From: Arthrobacter oryzae
Lineage (GTDB): Bacteria; Actinomycetota; Actinomycetes; Actinomycetales; Micrococcaceae
NCBI RefSeq assembly: GCF_030812315.1
Contig: NZ_JAUSSM010000001.1
Location: 62,001-126,000 of the forward strand
Direction of reading: 5' to 3'
Length of the DNA stretch: 64,000 nucleotides
A program made the position numbers and the translations under genes. Of the stretch, positions 25,293-33,620 are shown piece after piece; position 1 is the stretch's first letter, and every line of letters begins with the position of its first letter. A model generated the notes under the pieces. That model did not search any database and was not told the DNA's origin. It saw nothing but the letters and a program-made list of their open reading frames with translations.

Positions 25293-26378
25293 ATGACTAT
25301 CAAGAGCCCCCTGTTGTCGCGCCCTGGCGCCGTCGAGGCCGGCGGTGCCGACTCCGGCGTCGCGTCGCATTACGGTGAGCCGCTGCGGGAGCAGCGGGCG
25401 CTCGCAGCCGGCACCGCCGTCGTCGACCTTTCCCACCGTGGCGTGGTGACCGTGTCCGGCCCTGACCGCCTGACCTGGCTCAACACCCTGTCCTCCCAGC
25501 AGGTCACCGATCTGGCCCCGGGGGAGTCCAGCGAACTGCTGCTGCTCAGCATCCACGGCCGTATTGAGTTCGACGCGCGGGTGGTTGACGACGGCGGGAC
25601 CACCTGGCTGATTGTCGAGGCCGCCGAAGCGGCGCCCCTGGCGGAGTGGCTGAACCGGATGAAGTTCATGCTCCGCGTCGAGGTTGCGGATGTTTCCGAG
25701 GAATGGGCTGTTTTGGGGACCACCAAGCGGGTGGAGGAGTGGTCCGGTCTGAAGGTATGGGAAGACCCCTGGCCGCACGTTGCGGTCGGCGGCTACGCGT
25801 ACTCCGTTGTCGGGGAAGAATCGCACCCGGGCCTGGAGCGGCCCTGGTTCGAATACCTGGTGCCGGCGGCGGAGCTCGAGGCGACAGTGGGTGACCGGCC
25901 ACTTGCCGGCGCCTGGGCCGCGGAGGCCCTCCGCGTCGCCGCCTGGCGTCCCCGCCTTGGCGCTGAAACCGACGATAAGACCATTCCCCATGAGCTGGAC
26001 CTCCTGCGCACCGCCGTTCACCTGGCGAAGGGGTGCTACAAGGGCCAGGAGACGATTGCCCGCGTGCACAACCTGGGTCACCCGCCGCGGCGCCTGGTCT
26101 TCCTCCAGCTGGACGGCTCCCAGCACACCCTTCCCGCCGTGGGCAGCGAAGTGCGCCTGGGGGAGCGCAAAGTGGGAACCGTGACTTCCGTGGTCCAGCA
26201 TTACGAAATGGGCCCCGTGGCACTGGCAGTCATAAAGCGTTCAGTCTCTCCGGATGAAATACTGACGGTCGTAGACGGCGACGAACCATACACGGCCGCG
26301 CAGGAGGTCATTGTGGCTCCCGACGCAGGCCAGGTGGTGGGCCGCCAGACCGGCTTCCTGAAGGGAACACACCGATGA
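25293..26378 (+). CDS. ygfZ: YgfZ-type folate-binding protein
   Basis: 361 aa starting MTIKSPLLSRPGAVE. GcvT/YgfZ superfamily: VVDLSHRGVVTVSGPDRLTW (N-terminal, about residues 39-58) and the diagnostic KGCYKGQE (about 246-253), whose Cys is essential in E. coli YgfZ. Family members help assemble or repair Fe-S clusters in a tetrahydrofolate-dependent manner; they lack glycine cleavage activity. Followed with a 4-bp overlap by the ankyrin protein. Start supported by AAAGGA upstream. Confidence 0.9.
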   Translation: MTIKSPLLSRPGAVEAGGADSGVASHYGEPLREQRALAAGTAVVDLSHRGVVTVSGPDRLTWLNTLSSQQVTDLAPGESSELLLLSIHGRIEFDARVVDDGGTTWLIVEAAEAAPLAEWLNRMKFMLRVEVADVSEEWAVLGTTKRVEEWSGLKVWEDPWPHVAVGGYAYSVVGEESHPGLERPWFEYLVPAAELEATVGDRPLAGAWAAEALRVAAWRPRLGAETDDKTIPHELDLLRTAVHLAKGCYKGQETIARVHNLGHPPRRLVFLQLDGSQHTLPAVGSEVRLGERKVGTVTSVVQHYEMGPVALAVIKRSVSPDEILTVVDGDEPYTAAQEVIVAPDAGQVVGRQTGFLKGTHR

Positions 26379-26821
26379 CAGACAATGCAGGAGACAAGCG
26401 CGGCGCTGGGCACAACACAGCAGCCGGGCACGACGGGGCCGCTGGGGCCGACGACGAAACGCTCGCCCTGGCCCGTGCACTCTTTGACGCGGCACGGGAG
26501 GGCGACGCTGCGCTGCTGGGCAGCTACCTCGACGCCGGGGCGCCGGCCAACATGACCAATGCGGCGGGGGACTCCCTGCTGATGCTGGCGGCGTACCACG
26601 GCCACGCTCCCGCGGTTCAGCTGCTCCTGCAGCACGGCGCGGACGCGAACGCCGTCAACGACCGCGGACAGACGCCCCTCGCAGGGGCGGCCTTCAAGGG
26701 TTACACGGACGTTGCAGAAGCCTTGCTGGGCGCGGGTGCGGACCCGGATGCGGGGACGCCTTCGGCGCGCGCAGCGGCAGAGATGTTTGCGCGAACGGAA
26801 ATCCAGGCACTCCTGGGCTGA
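26375..26821 (+). CDS. Ankyrin-repeat protein, 148 aa
   Basis: Overlaps ygfZ by 4 bp (ATGA), so it is translated from the same message. N-terminal 40 residues are Gly/Asp-rich and disordered. Then about three ankyrin repeats: AREGDAALLGSYLDAGAPAN, NAAGDSLLMLAAYHGHAPAV and NDRGQTPLAGAAFKGYTDVA. Such small ankyrin proteins are usually protein-binding adaptors. Pairing with ygfZ is common in Arthrobacter-type genomes (recollection, not checked). Confidence 0.88.
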   Translation: MTDNAGDKRGAGHNTAAGHDGAAGADDETLALARALFDAAREGDAALLGSYLDAGAPANMTNAAGDSLLMLAAYHGHAPAVQLLLQHGADANAVNDRGQTPLAGAAFKGYTDVAEALLGAGADPDAGTPSARAAAEMFARTEIQALLG

Positions 26822-26835
26822 CCGCGCCGCCAGGG

Positions 26836-26862
26836 AGCCCGCAGGCATTGGGCCTGCGGGCT
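26836..26862 (+). terminator. Terminator after the ygfZ-ankyrin unit
   Basis: Stem AGCCCGCAGGC / GCCTGCGGGCT with a 5-base loop, followed by TTCTTGCG. Confidence 0.8.
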
Positions 26863-26877
26863 TTCTTGCGCCCTAAT

Positions 26878-26891
26878 ATTCCATGTGGAAT
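26878..26891. promoter_or_regulatory. Palindrome ahead of padR, operator candidate
   Basis: ATTCCATGTGGAAT is a perfect palindrome of 5-bp arms around ATGT, about 105 bp before the likely padR start. PadR repressors bind short dyads near their own promoter, so autoregulation plus control of the MFS gene is plausible. Confidence 0.4.
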
Positions 26892-26997
26892 AGTTGAAGC
26901 GGAATAATCGCCAACGTGTGGTCGGAACGGCAATGCCGTCGGATTAGCATGCCGTAGAACAACCATGCCGTCGAACAACCAGGGAGTGACCGGTCCA

Positions 26998-27561
26998 ATG
27001 CCACCATCCGCCCCGCTGACGCCGCTCGGCATCTCGGCCCTCTCATTGCTGGTCGAGGAACCGATGCATCCGTACGAGATGTACCAGCTCCTGATGGCCA
27101 GGCATGAAGACCGGCTGGTCAAGGTACGCCCCGGAACGCTCTATCACGCCGTCGGCCGGCTGGAGGAGCGTGGGCTGGTGGAAACAGCCGGAACGGACCG
27201 GGAAGGCAACCGGCCGGAACGGACCACGTACCGGATCACGCCCTCAGGCCGGGAGGCCCTGACGGCGCGCCTTCAGGACCTGCTCGCAGAACCGGTCAAC
27301 GAATACCCGTCGTTCCCACTGGCCGTCGCCGAGGCCTACAACCTTCCCGCCGCCCTCGTGGTGGAACTCCTGGACCGCCGGCTGGTGCTGCTGCAGGAAC
27401 AACTGGAGTTCCTGCAAAGAGGCGAGGCCGCCGTCCTGGAAAAAGACGTGGCACGCAAGTACTGGATCGACCTCGAGTACCAACAGACCATGCTGAGGTC
27501 CGAAATGGGCTGGATCCGCAGCCTGCAGGACCAACTCCGCTCCGGGGAACTCCCGTGGTAG
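26998..27561 (+). CDS. PadR family transcriptional regulator
   Basis: 187 aa from ATG 26998 (MPPSAPLTPLGISALS), with AGGGAG upstream; an in-frame ATG at 26965 would add 11 residues without a ribosome site. N-terminal winged helix (ALSLLVEEPMHPYEMYQLL, then VKVRPGTLYHAVGRLEERGL) and a C-terminal coiled-coil dimer helix (LLDRRLVLLQEQLEFLQRG). It lies 31 bp before an MFS exporter gene, a standard regulator-pump pair. Confidence 0.88.
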   Translation: MPPSAPLTPLGISALSLLVEEPMHPYEMYQLLMARHEDRLVKVRPGTLYHAVGRLEERGLVETAGTDREGNRPERTTYRITPSGREALTARLQDLLAEPVNEYPSFPLAVAEAYNLPAALVVELLDRRLVLLQEQLEFLQRGEAAVLEKDVARKYWIDLEYQQTMLRSEMGWIRSLQDQLRSGELPW

Positions 27562-27592
27562 CGGAACACACCACCACACCCGAAGGATTCAC

Positions 27593-29131
27593 ATGGAAAA
27601 TGTAGCTAGGCCGTGGCCGGCTCTTTGGTCCCTGGTGATCGGCTTCTTCATGATCCTGATCGACACCACCATCGTCTCGGTGGCCAACCCCCGGATCATG
27701 GAAGGCCTGAACGCCGACATCAATTCCGTCATCTGGGTGACCAGCGCATACCTGCTGGCCTACGCGGTGCCGCTGCTGATCACCGGGCGGCTGGGGGACA
27801 GGTTCGGGCCCAAGAAGCTCTACCTGACGGGCCTGGTGGTGTTCACCCTGGCCTCCCTCTGGTGCGGCCTGTCGGGCGACGTCCAGACGCTGATCCTGGC
27901 CCGCGTGGTCCAGGGCTTCGGCGCTGCGATCATGACGCCGCAGACCATGGCGGTCATCACCCGGATCTTCCCGCCGGACCGGCGCGGTGCGGCCATGGGT
28001 ATCTGGGGCGCCACAGCCGGCGTCGCCACCCTCGTGGGACCGATCCTCGGCGGCGTCCTGGTGGACGGCCTGGGCTGGGAATGGATCTTCTTCGTCAACG
28101 TGCCCGTCGGCATAGCGGGCTTCATCCTGGCCCTGCGCTTCGTTCCCTCGCTGACTACGCACCCGCACAAGTTCGACATCCCCGGTGTGCTGCTCAGCGC
28201 CGTCGGGCTCTTCCTGCTCGTGTTCGGCATCCAGGAAGGCGAGACGTACAACTGGGGCACGATCACGGGCCCCGTCACAGTCTGGAGCCTGATCATCGCC
28301 GGCCTGGTGGTGCTGGCGGGGTTCGTCCTGTGGCAGCGGTTCAACCCCAAGTTCAACGGCGGCGAGCCGCTCGTTCCATTGTCGCTGTTCAGGGACCGCA
28401 ACTTCTCGCTCGCCAACCTGGGAATCACCACCGTGGGCTTCACCGTGACGGCCTTCGGGCTCCCGCTGATCTTCTATTACCAGATGGTCCGCGGCCTGAC
28501 TCCCACACAGTCGGCCCTCATGATGATCCCGATGGCGCTGATTTCGGGCGGCCTCGCGCCGGTGGTCGGCAAAATCATCGACCGCGTAAACCCGAAATAC
28601 ATCACCGCCGGCGGTCTGATGCTCATGGCCGTAGCGCTCTTCTGGAATTCTGCTCTGATGCACCCGGACACGCCCATCTGGCTTTTCCTGCTGCCGAGCG
28701 CCGTGCTTGGCTTCGCCAACGCGGGCATCTGGGCGCCGCTGAGCTCCACGGCCACGCGCAACCTGCCGCCGCGACAGGCCGGGGCGGGCGCCGGGGTCTA
28801 CAACACCACGCGCCAGATCGGAGCTGTGCTGGGCAGTGCGGCCATTGCCGTGCTGATGCAGGCACGGCTGGCCGAGGAGCTGCCGGCTGCCGCCGGCGGT
28901 GCCTCGGGGGAGGCAGGCCTGAGTTTCGGAGGCCGGCTTCCGGAGGCCCTGCACGAGGGATTCTCGACGGCGATGGCGCAGTCCATCATGTTGCCGGCGG
29001 CTGTGATTGTGCTCGGCGCGGCTGTGGCGCTGTTCTTCGCCAAGCCCAAGCCGGTGGAAAACTGGGGCGGTTACGCGGCCCCGGCATCAGGAGAGCCTGC
29101 CTCCGAAGCCGCCCCCGCCAAGTCCGCCTGA
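27593..29131 (+). CDS. MFS exporter, DHA2 (EmrB/QacA) type
   Basis: 512 aa, 14 predicted helices. Early FFMILIDTTIVSVANPRIME (helix 1, motif D1 type), GRLGDRFGPKKLYLTG motif A (about residues 64-79), GPILGGVLVDGLGWEWIFFVNVPVG motif C (about residues 150-174, shown by its Gly/Pro pattern). Proton-driven efflux of drugs or toxic compounds is expected; substrate unknown. The upstream padR gene is the probable repressor. Confidence 0.9.
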   Translation: MENVARPWPALWSLVIGFFMILIDTTIVSVANPRIMEGLNADINSVIWVTSAYLLAYAVPLLITGRLGDRFGPKKLYLTGLVVFTLASLWCGLSGDVQTLILARVVQGFGAAIMTPQTMAVITRIFPPDRRGAAMGIWGATAGVATLVGPILGGVLVDGLGWEWIFFVNVPVGIAGFILALRFVPSLTTHPHKFDIPGVLLSAVGLFLLVFGIQEGETYNWGTITGPVTVWSLIIAGLVVLAGFVLWQRFNPKFNGGEPLVPLSLFRDRNFSLANLGITTVGFTVTAFGLPLIFYYQMVRGLTPTQSALMMIPMALISGGLAPVVGKIIDRVNPKYITAGGLMLMAVALFWNSALMHPDTPIWLFLLPSAVLGFANAGIWAPLSSTATRNLPPRQAGAGAGVYNTTRQIGAVLGSAAIAVLMQARLAEELPAAAGGASGEAGLSFGGRLPEALHEGFSTAMAQSIMLPAAVIVLGAAVALFFAKPKPVENWGGYAAPASGEPASEAAPAKSA

Positions 29132-29181
29132 ACCTACCGGGCTGAACCTGCCGGGCTGAACCTGTTGGCTGGCCGGCGGGC
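29132..29181 (+). repeat. Short imperfect repeats between convergent genes
   Basis: GGGCTGAACCTG occurs as near-tandem units (29138-29165) after the MFS stop. No strong terminator stem. Confidence 0.4.
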
Positions 29182-29940
29182 TCAGCCCAGCAGGACGGTG
29201 GTGTGGATGCCGCCCGTGGCGAAGCCGAGGCTGCGGGCGATTGCCAGGGCGCCTTTATTGCTGACGTCCGAGCGCCACTGCAGGGTGAGTCCGGCTGCCA
29301 AGGCCTCGTGCGCCGCGATGGACGCCGCCAGCGAGCCGAGTCCCCGGCGGCGCCAGTCAGGGTCCACGAGAACTCCCATGTGGGCGAGGATGCCTTCCCA
29401 CTCGGTGTAGGCCCCGCAGGCCACCGGAACCTTGCGGCCGTTGTCATCGCGAATGATGGTGTACCGGTGTTCGAGGTCGGACAGCCCGACCTCGTTGACG
29501 TCGTCGGGCGGACACAAGCCTTCGAGCTCAATGGCCTCGGGGTTTCCGTGCGACACCGTGAGTTCCTCGGACGGCTGGAGCAGGGGGAGATCGTCTGCGA
29601 AGAAGAGGGCGGCCGCACCTTGCCCGTGGCCGCCGTGCTGCCGTGTGATGGTCAAAAGCGTCACGTGCTGCGCGAGTTCCTCATCGGCGATGCCCTCGGC
29701 GGCGTCCAGGGCCCACTGCGGTCCCACGAGGGCCGAGGCGCCGAACAGGCGCACAAAATCAACTGACTTCCGGGATTCATCCGCGCGCGTGATCCGGGCC
29801 CCCGCCGCAGTCGAGCCGGCCCCTAAAACGGCAGTCTCGGCGTCGAGCTTCCGGGCCTCGGCAAACGCTCCGTCATCGAGGCCAAGGCGGCGGGCCCATG
29901 CCAGCTGGATGATGTCTGCGGAACCGGAGTCGAGAGTCAT
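29182..29940 (-). CDS. GNAT family N-acetyltransferase
   Basis: 252 aa. The N-terminal half is of unclear fold. The C-terminal GNAT domain contains GILAHMGVLVDPDWRRRGLG (acetyl-CoA loop R-R-G-L-G, about residues 184-203), SLAASIAAHEALAAG and a final LGFATGGIHTTVLLG. Substrate unknown. The 5' flank contains a 16-bp tandem duplication (29947-29978). Convergent to the MFS gene. Confidence 0.8.
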   Translation of the reverse strand: MTLDSGSADIIQLAWARRLGLDDGAFAEARKLDAETAVLGAGSTAAGARITRADESRKSVDFVRLFGASALVGPQWALDAAEGIADEELAQHVTLLTITRQHGGHGQGAAALFFADDLPLLQPSEELTVSHGNPEAIELEGLCPPDDVNEVGLSDLEHRYTIIRDDNGRKVPVACGAYTEWEGILAHMGVLVDPDWRRRGLGSLAASIAAHEALAAGLTLQWRSDVSNKGALAIARSLGFATGGIHTTVLLG

Positions 29941-29946
29941 GCCTCA

Positions 29947-29978
29947 ACCCTACCCAGCGGAGACCCTACCCAGCGGAG
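29947..29978. repeat. 16-bp tandem duplication upstream of the GNAT gene
   Basis: Two exact copies of ACCCTACCCAGCGGAG abut (29947-29962 and 29963-29978), just before the GNAT start on the minus strand. Confidence 0.85.
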
Positions 29979-29982
29979 CGAA

Positions 29983-30036
29983 GCGCGAACGGGCACTTGG
30001 GGCCTGCCCGAACGGGCCCCAAGTGTCCGCTCGCGC
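29983..30036. repeat. Intergenic palindrome, 22-bp arms
   Basis: Arms 29983-30004 and 30015-30036 match at 20 of 22 positions around the spacer TGCCCGAACG. The core is CACTTGGGGCC / GGCCCCAAGTG. It follows the pfkA stop at 30046 on the minus strand but lacks a T run, so it looks REP-like rather than a simple terminator. Confidence 0.75.
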
Positions 30037-30045
30037 CGACCTGGC

Positions 30046-31071
30046 CTAGCCGAAGAGGACGGCGGCTTCGTCGTAGCGGTCCTGCGGAACGCACTTGAGG
30101 TTGCCCAGGGCTGCGTCGAAGCCGACGTGGACGATGTCCGTACCGTGGAGCGAAACCATGGTGCCCCAGCGCTGGTCCACTACGGAGTCGATGGCGGCCA
30201 TGCCCAGGCGGGTTGCCAGGACGCGGTCGAACGCAGACGGGACGCCGCCGCGCTGGATGTGGCCAAGGACGGTTGCGCGGGTCTCGATGCCGGTCCGTGC
30301 CTCGAGTTCCGGGGCCAGCATCTCGGCGATGCCGCCCAGGCGCGGCCGTCCGAAGGTGTCCAGTCCGCGCTCGGAGTGCGGCGTTTCCTGGCCTTCGGGC
30401 ACAAAGCCCTCGGCCACAACCACCAGCGGTGCACGGCCACGGGCATGGGCTTCCTGCACCCACTCGGTGATCTGGTCCATGGAGGCCTTTTGCTCCGGAA
30501 TGAGGATTGCATGGGCGCCCGAGGCCATGCCGGCGTGCAGCGCGATCCAGCCCACATGACGGCCCATGACCTCGGCGATCATGCAGCGGTGGTGCGATTC
30601 GCCCGTGGTGCGGAGGCGGTCGATGGCCTCGGTGGCGATCTGGACGGCGGTGTCGAAGCCGAAGGTGTAGTCCGTGGCGTCCAGGTCGTTGTCCACGGTC
30701 TTGGGAACTCCGACGATCTTCAGGCCGGCGTCGGTCAGTCGCTTGGCTGCTGCGAGTGTTCCTTCGCCGCCGATGGCGATGATCGCGTCAATGCCGAGCC
30801 GGTCCATGTGGCCCTTGATGACCTCGGGGCCGCCGCCATTTTCGAACGGGTTGGTCCGCGACGTCCCGAGGATGGTGCCGCCCTGCTTCGCGATGCCGCG
30901 GACCATGGTGCGGGGAATGTCAATCACATCGCCCTCGACGACGCCGCGCCAGCCGTCGAGGAAGCCTACGAATTCGTGGCCGTGGATGGCGATCCCCTTG
31001 AGGACGGCGCCGCGGATGACGGCGTTCAGTCCGGGGCAGTCGCCGCCGCTGGTGAGAATTCCAATTTTCAT
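30046..31071 (-). CDS. pfkA: 6-phosphofructokinase, ATP-type by residue 104
   Basis: 341 aa starting MKIGILTSGGDCPGLNAVIR. Phosphorylates fructose-6-phosphate in glycolysis. Residue 104 is Gly (GGEGTLAAA) and residue 124 is Lys (GVPKTVDND). In the actinobacterial group Gly104 marks ATP use whereas Asp104 marks pyrophosphate use, and Lys124 occurs in both, so ATP is expected. TVDND holds the catalytic Asp; MGRHVGWIALHAG follows. No ribosome site stands out. Monocistronic. Confidence 0.92.
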   Translation of the reverse strand: MKIGILTSGGDCPGLNAVIRGAVLKGIAIHGHEFVGFLDGWRGVVEGDVIDIPRTMVRGIAKQGGTILGTSRTNPFENGGGPEVIKGHMDRLGIDAIIAIGGEGTLAAAKRLTDAGLKIVGVPKTVDNDLDATDYTFGFDTAVQIATEAIDRLRTTGESHHRCMIAEVMGRHVGWIALHAGMASGAHAILIPEQKASMDQITEWVQEAHARGRAPLVVVAEGFVPEGQETPHSERGLDTFGRPRLGGIAEMLAPELEARTGIETRATVLGHIQRGGVPSAFDRVLATRLGMAAIDSVVDQRWGTMVSLHGTDIVHVGFDAALGNLKCVPQDRYDEAAVLFG

Positions 31072-31242
31072 GTCTCGGCTCAAATCCTGGTGAGAGGGTG
31101 TACAGGCAGAGCGCCACGCTGAGCTCACCCTAGATTCTAGTGGTGAGTGTGGGTTACGACACAAACCGGTTACAAACGGCCCCGTTCCATGGCAGACGAA
31201 AGGCCCCCGCTCCGGAGAGCAGGGGCCCACGGGACCTAACGG

Positions 31243-31500
31243 TCAGGACCCGTTGATTGATCGTTTGTCCAGGAAGGACTGGAGGATGATGGCGTTCCGC
31301 TGGTCCGGGAGGATCAGCCACGCCGCCACGTAGAACACGAAGGCCGGACCTGGCAGCAGGCTCAGGAGCAGGAACGCGATGCGGACGAACGCGACGTCCA
31401 CGTTCAGTTTGGCCGCGATGCCCCCGCACACGCCTCCCAGCCACCGCTGCGGTCCGCGCTTCAGGCCGAAGCCCCTGACAATGCTGAAGAACTTATCCAT
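31243..31500 (-). CDS. PspC-domain membrane protein, 85 aa
   Basis: LKRGPQRWLGGVCGGIAAKL at about residues 13-32, VDVAFVRIAFLLLSLLPGP and FVFYVAAWLILPDQRN: a single PspC domain with two helices, short C-tail. PspC proteins sense envelope stress. It is the last gene of the three-gene minus-strand PspC set and faces the LiaSR-like sensor pair across a divergent promoter region at 33.5 kb. Confidence 0.88.
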   Translation of the reverse strand: MDKFFSIVRGFGLKRGPQRWLGGVCGGIAAKLNVDVAFVRIAFLLLSLLPGPAFVFYVAAWLILPDQRNAIILQSFLDKRSINGS

Positions 31501-31503
31501 GCC

Positions 31504-31815
31504 TCAAGACTTCCCTGTTGTTGATTCTTTGTCACGTCCGCGGGCTGAAAGGAGTCCGCCAACCACCAGTGCGGCGCCGGCTCCGATCATTAGGCCGATG
31601 AGCACGTAGGTTCCGTTCAGCGCCACGATGCCAAGCTGGCCGATGATGATCAGCGCCGCCAGCGCGAGGACGACGAGGCCCCAGACCACTGTGCCCACCC
31701 GTGTCGGCGACGGGCCGCCGTGCCTTGCTCCTGTGCTGTGTGCCGGTTCAGCCGGTGAGGCCTTTGAGGCCTTTGCCTGCGGCGCGGTGTCCGGAGCCGG
31801 TTCGTAGCCGCTCAT
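31504..31815 (-). CDS. Small two-TM membrane protein, 103 aa
   Basis: Disordered Ala/Ser/Pro-rich N-terminus of about 40 residues, then two helices (TVVWGLVVLALAALIIIGQL and YVLIGLMIGAGAALVVGGLL) and a charged tail (SARGRDKESTTGKS). Sandwiched with 1-3 bp spacing between two PspC genes, so co-transcribed with them and probably part of the envelope-stress complex. Family not recognised. Confidence 0.7.
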   Translation of the reverse strand: MSGYEPAPDTAPQAKASKASPAEPAHSTGARHGGPSPTRVGTVVWGLVVLALAALIIIGQLGIVALNGTYVLIGLMIGAGAALVVGGLLSARGRDKESTTGKS

Positions 31816-31816
31816 G

Positions 31817-33496
31817 TCAGTTTCCTTCCTGGATGGTGACGTTGCTCATGGTGCCGTCGATCTCGAGGACCAGTGCGGCGCCAGGCTTGTCGGTGTTGTA
31901 ATTGCTTTGCTGGTTCGTCATGCCCCCATGGTTGTGCGAGCCGTCATTGAGGTTGCCCATGGTCATGTCGGCCCGGATTTCCACGGGAACCGTGTCCGGG
32001 ATGATCACCGTCAGATTGCTGGCCGTGACGTCCATGGGAATTACGACGTCGGTGCCCAGCGGCGGTGTGAGGTTCAGCAAAGTCAGGTCAGCGGTTCCAG
32101 TGCCTCCGGTGATGTCAAAGCCTTCCCTCGCCTGCTCGATGCTGACAGGGTTCCAGTTGGCGTTCTGGAAACGGAAGCGGTCACCGTCGGGCACTACGTT
32201 GAAGATGCCGCCGATGATGAGGGCCACCACTGCAAAGAACCCGAGGACGCCTGAGGTCCTGCCCCTGAGGCCTGCGATCAGGATGCCGAGGCCCAGAACG
32301 GCAGCACCGCTGGCCCATACCACCGCGTTAGTAGCATTACCGAGGTTGGTGATGTCGAGGGCCTCGAGGGCCTTGATGGCGCCGCCCACCAGGAGCGCAA
32401 GGCCGGCCGTCACCGCGACGGCCGGGGCGCCGGGGCCTATGTTTGGAGCCTTCGGTGCCGGAGCGGACGGACCGCCGTAGCCGCCGCCGTACGGCTGGTT
32501 GGGGCCGTAGGGCGGATTAGGTCCCGAGGGCCCAAAGTTGCCGGGGGACGGCGTGCCTGGGTCGGCATAGGGGCCGTAGCCGCGGGAGCCGGAAGTCCCG
32601 CCGTCGTACGAGTCACTGGCGTAAACGCCTGCCGCGTAGGGCGCGCCTGACGCAGGGGACGGCGTGCCGGTCGGCGATGTGGCTGCGAAGGCGGTTCCGC
32701 CGGCTGCGGCGCTGGTGTTCATGATGGGCGCTCCGTTCCTGGTCTTATCGCGCTGCGAGATGTAGTAGATGAGGTAGATGGCTCCTGCTATCCAGAACAC
32801 CGTCCAGAGGAATCCGCCGAAGCCGTTCCGCTCCCATCCCCAGAATCCGCCGCCAAGGCTGGGAAAGCCGATCACCGTGGTGATGAGGGCGCCGGTCATG
32901 CCTGTTGACCATCGGCCCGCGCCCGCCTCCTGGACATGGATGCGGCCGTCTGGTTCGGGCAGGAGCGCCCAGGCGACGCCGTACAGGAGCACGCCGATGC
33001 CGGCGAAAATCGAGAGGACAATGAAGACGCCGCGAACGATCAGCGGATCGACACCGAGCCGGTGCGCGATGCCGCTTGCGACGCCGCCGATCCAGCGGTC
33101 GGGCCCACGCTGGATTCCGTGTCCACGTACCCAGTTGAAGAAGTTCTGAGGTTGGGACTGCGGGTGGCCGTGGGGGGCATTCGCGGACTGGGCGTTCGGG
33201 AATTGCGCATTCGGATAGAGCGGCGGGGCCGGAAGGGGGCCGTCCGCAGCGGGCCCGGACTCCGAAGAGGCACCGGGGTAGGCGGGAGGCCCTGACTCGG
33301 TCGAGGGCCCTGTGGGCGGACTGTCCTGTGCCGCGTAGGAGCTGTCCCGGGCTGGGGCGGCGCCGTCGTCGACCGGGGCTGCGCCGTCTGACACAGCCTC
33401 GTCGCCGGACGTGCCTTGCGCTGAGTCGGCGGAACCGGAATCGGGACGGCCGGACGGCAGTGGATCTTCATCTGGGTATGCATTGTGCGAGTTCAT
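31817..33496 (-). CDS. PspC-domain protein with LiaF-like C-terminus, 559 aa
   Basis: Starts MNSHNAYPDEDPLPSGRPD. About 125 residues of Pro/Ser/Gly-rich disorder, then PspC (GIQRGPDRWIGGVASGIAHR, about 145-164, and two helices), a second membrane region, a Pro/Tyr/Gly-rich linker (PYGPNQPYGGGYGGPS), three more helices and a C-terminal beta domain (TADLTLLNLTPPLGTDVVIP, NLTVIIPDTVPVEIRADMTM) like the DUF2154/LiaF beta-helix. Likely the membrane regulator of the neighbouring histidine kinase, as LiaF is of LiaS. Confidence 0.82.
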   Translation of the reverse strand: MNSHNAYPDEDPLPSGRPDSGSADSAQGTSGDEAVSDGAAPVDDGAAPARDSSYAAQDSPPTGPSTESGPPAYPGASSESGPAADGPLPAPPLYPNAQFPNAQSANAPHGHPQSQPQNFFNWVRGHGIQRGPDRWIGGVASGIAHRLGVDPLIVRGVFIVLSIFAGIGVLLYGVAWALLPEPDGRIHVQEAGAGRWSTGMTGALITTVIGFPSLGGGFWGWERNGFGGFLWTVFWIAGAIYLIYYISQRDKTRNGAPIMNTSAAAGGTAFAATSPTGTPSPASGAPYAAGVYASDSYDGGTSGSRGYGPYADPGTPSPGNFGPSGPNPPYGPNQPYGGGYGGPSAPAPKAPNIGPGAPAVAVTAGLALLVGGAIKALEALDITNLGNATNAVVWASGAAVLGLGILIAGLRGRTSGVLGFFAVVALIIGGIFNVVPDGDRFRFQNANWNPVSIEQAREGFDITGGTGTADLTLLNLTPPLGTDVVIPMDVTASNLTVIIPDTVPVEIRADMTMGNLNDGSHNHGGMTNQQSNYNTDKPGAALVLEIDGTMSNVTIQEGN

Positions 33497-33620
33497 ACTT
33501 CGATCCTGCCTTCCGCAGCGGCCGCGCTCTATTGGGGAACACCCTGAGCTTCCCCTGAGTGACCCCCGGTTCGTGCCGAAAGCAGGCGTGCGGAACCCTG
33601 ATCCGTGCTTGGATTGACAC

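Noticed and set aside
24261..26201. 646-codon minus-strand frame opposite flavodoxin and ygfZ genes
   Set aside because: Antisense to genes with clear family motifs; no coding evidence.
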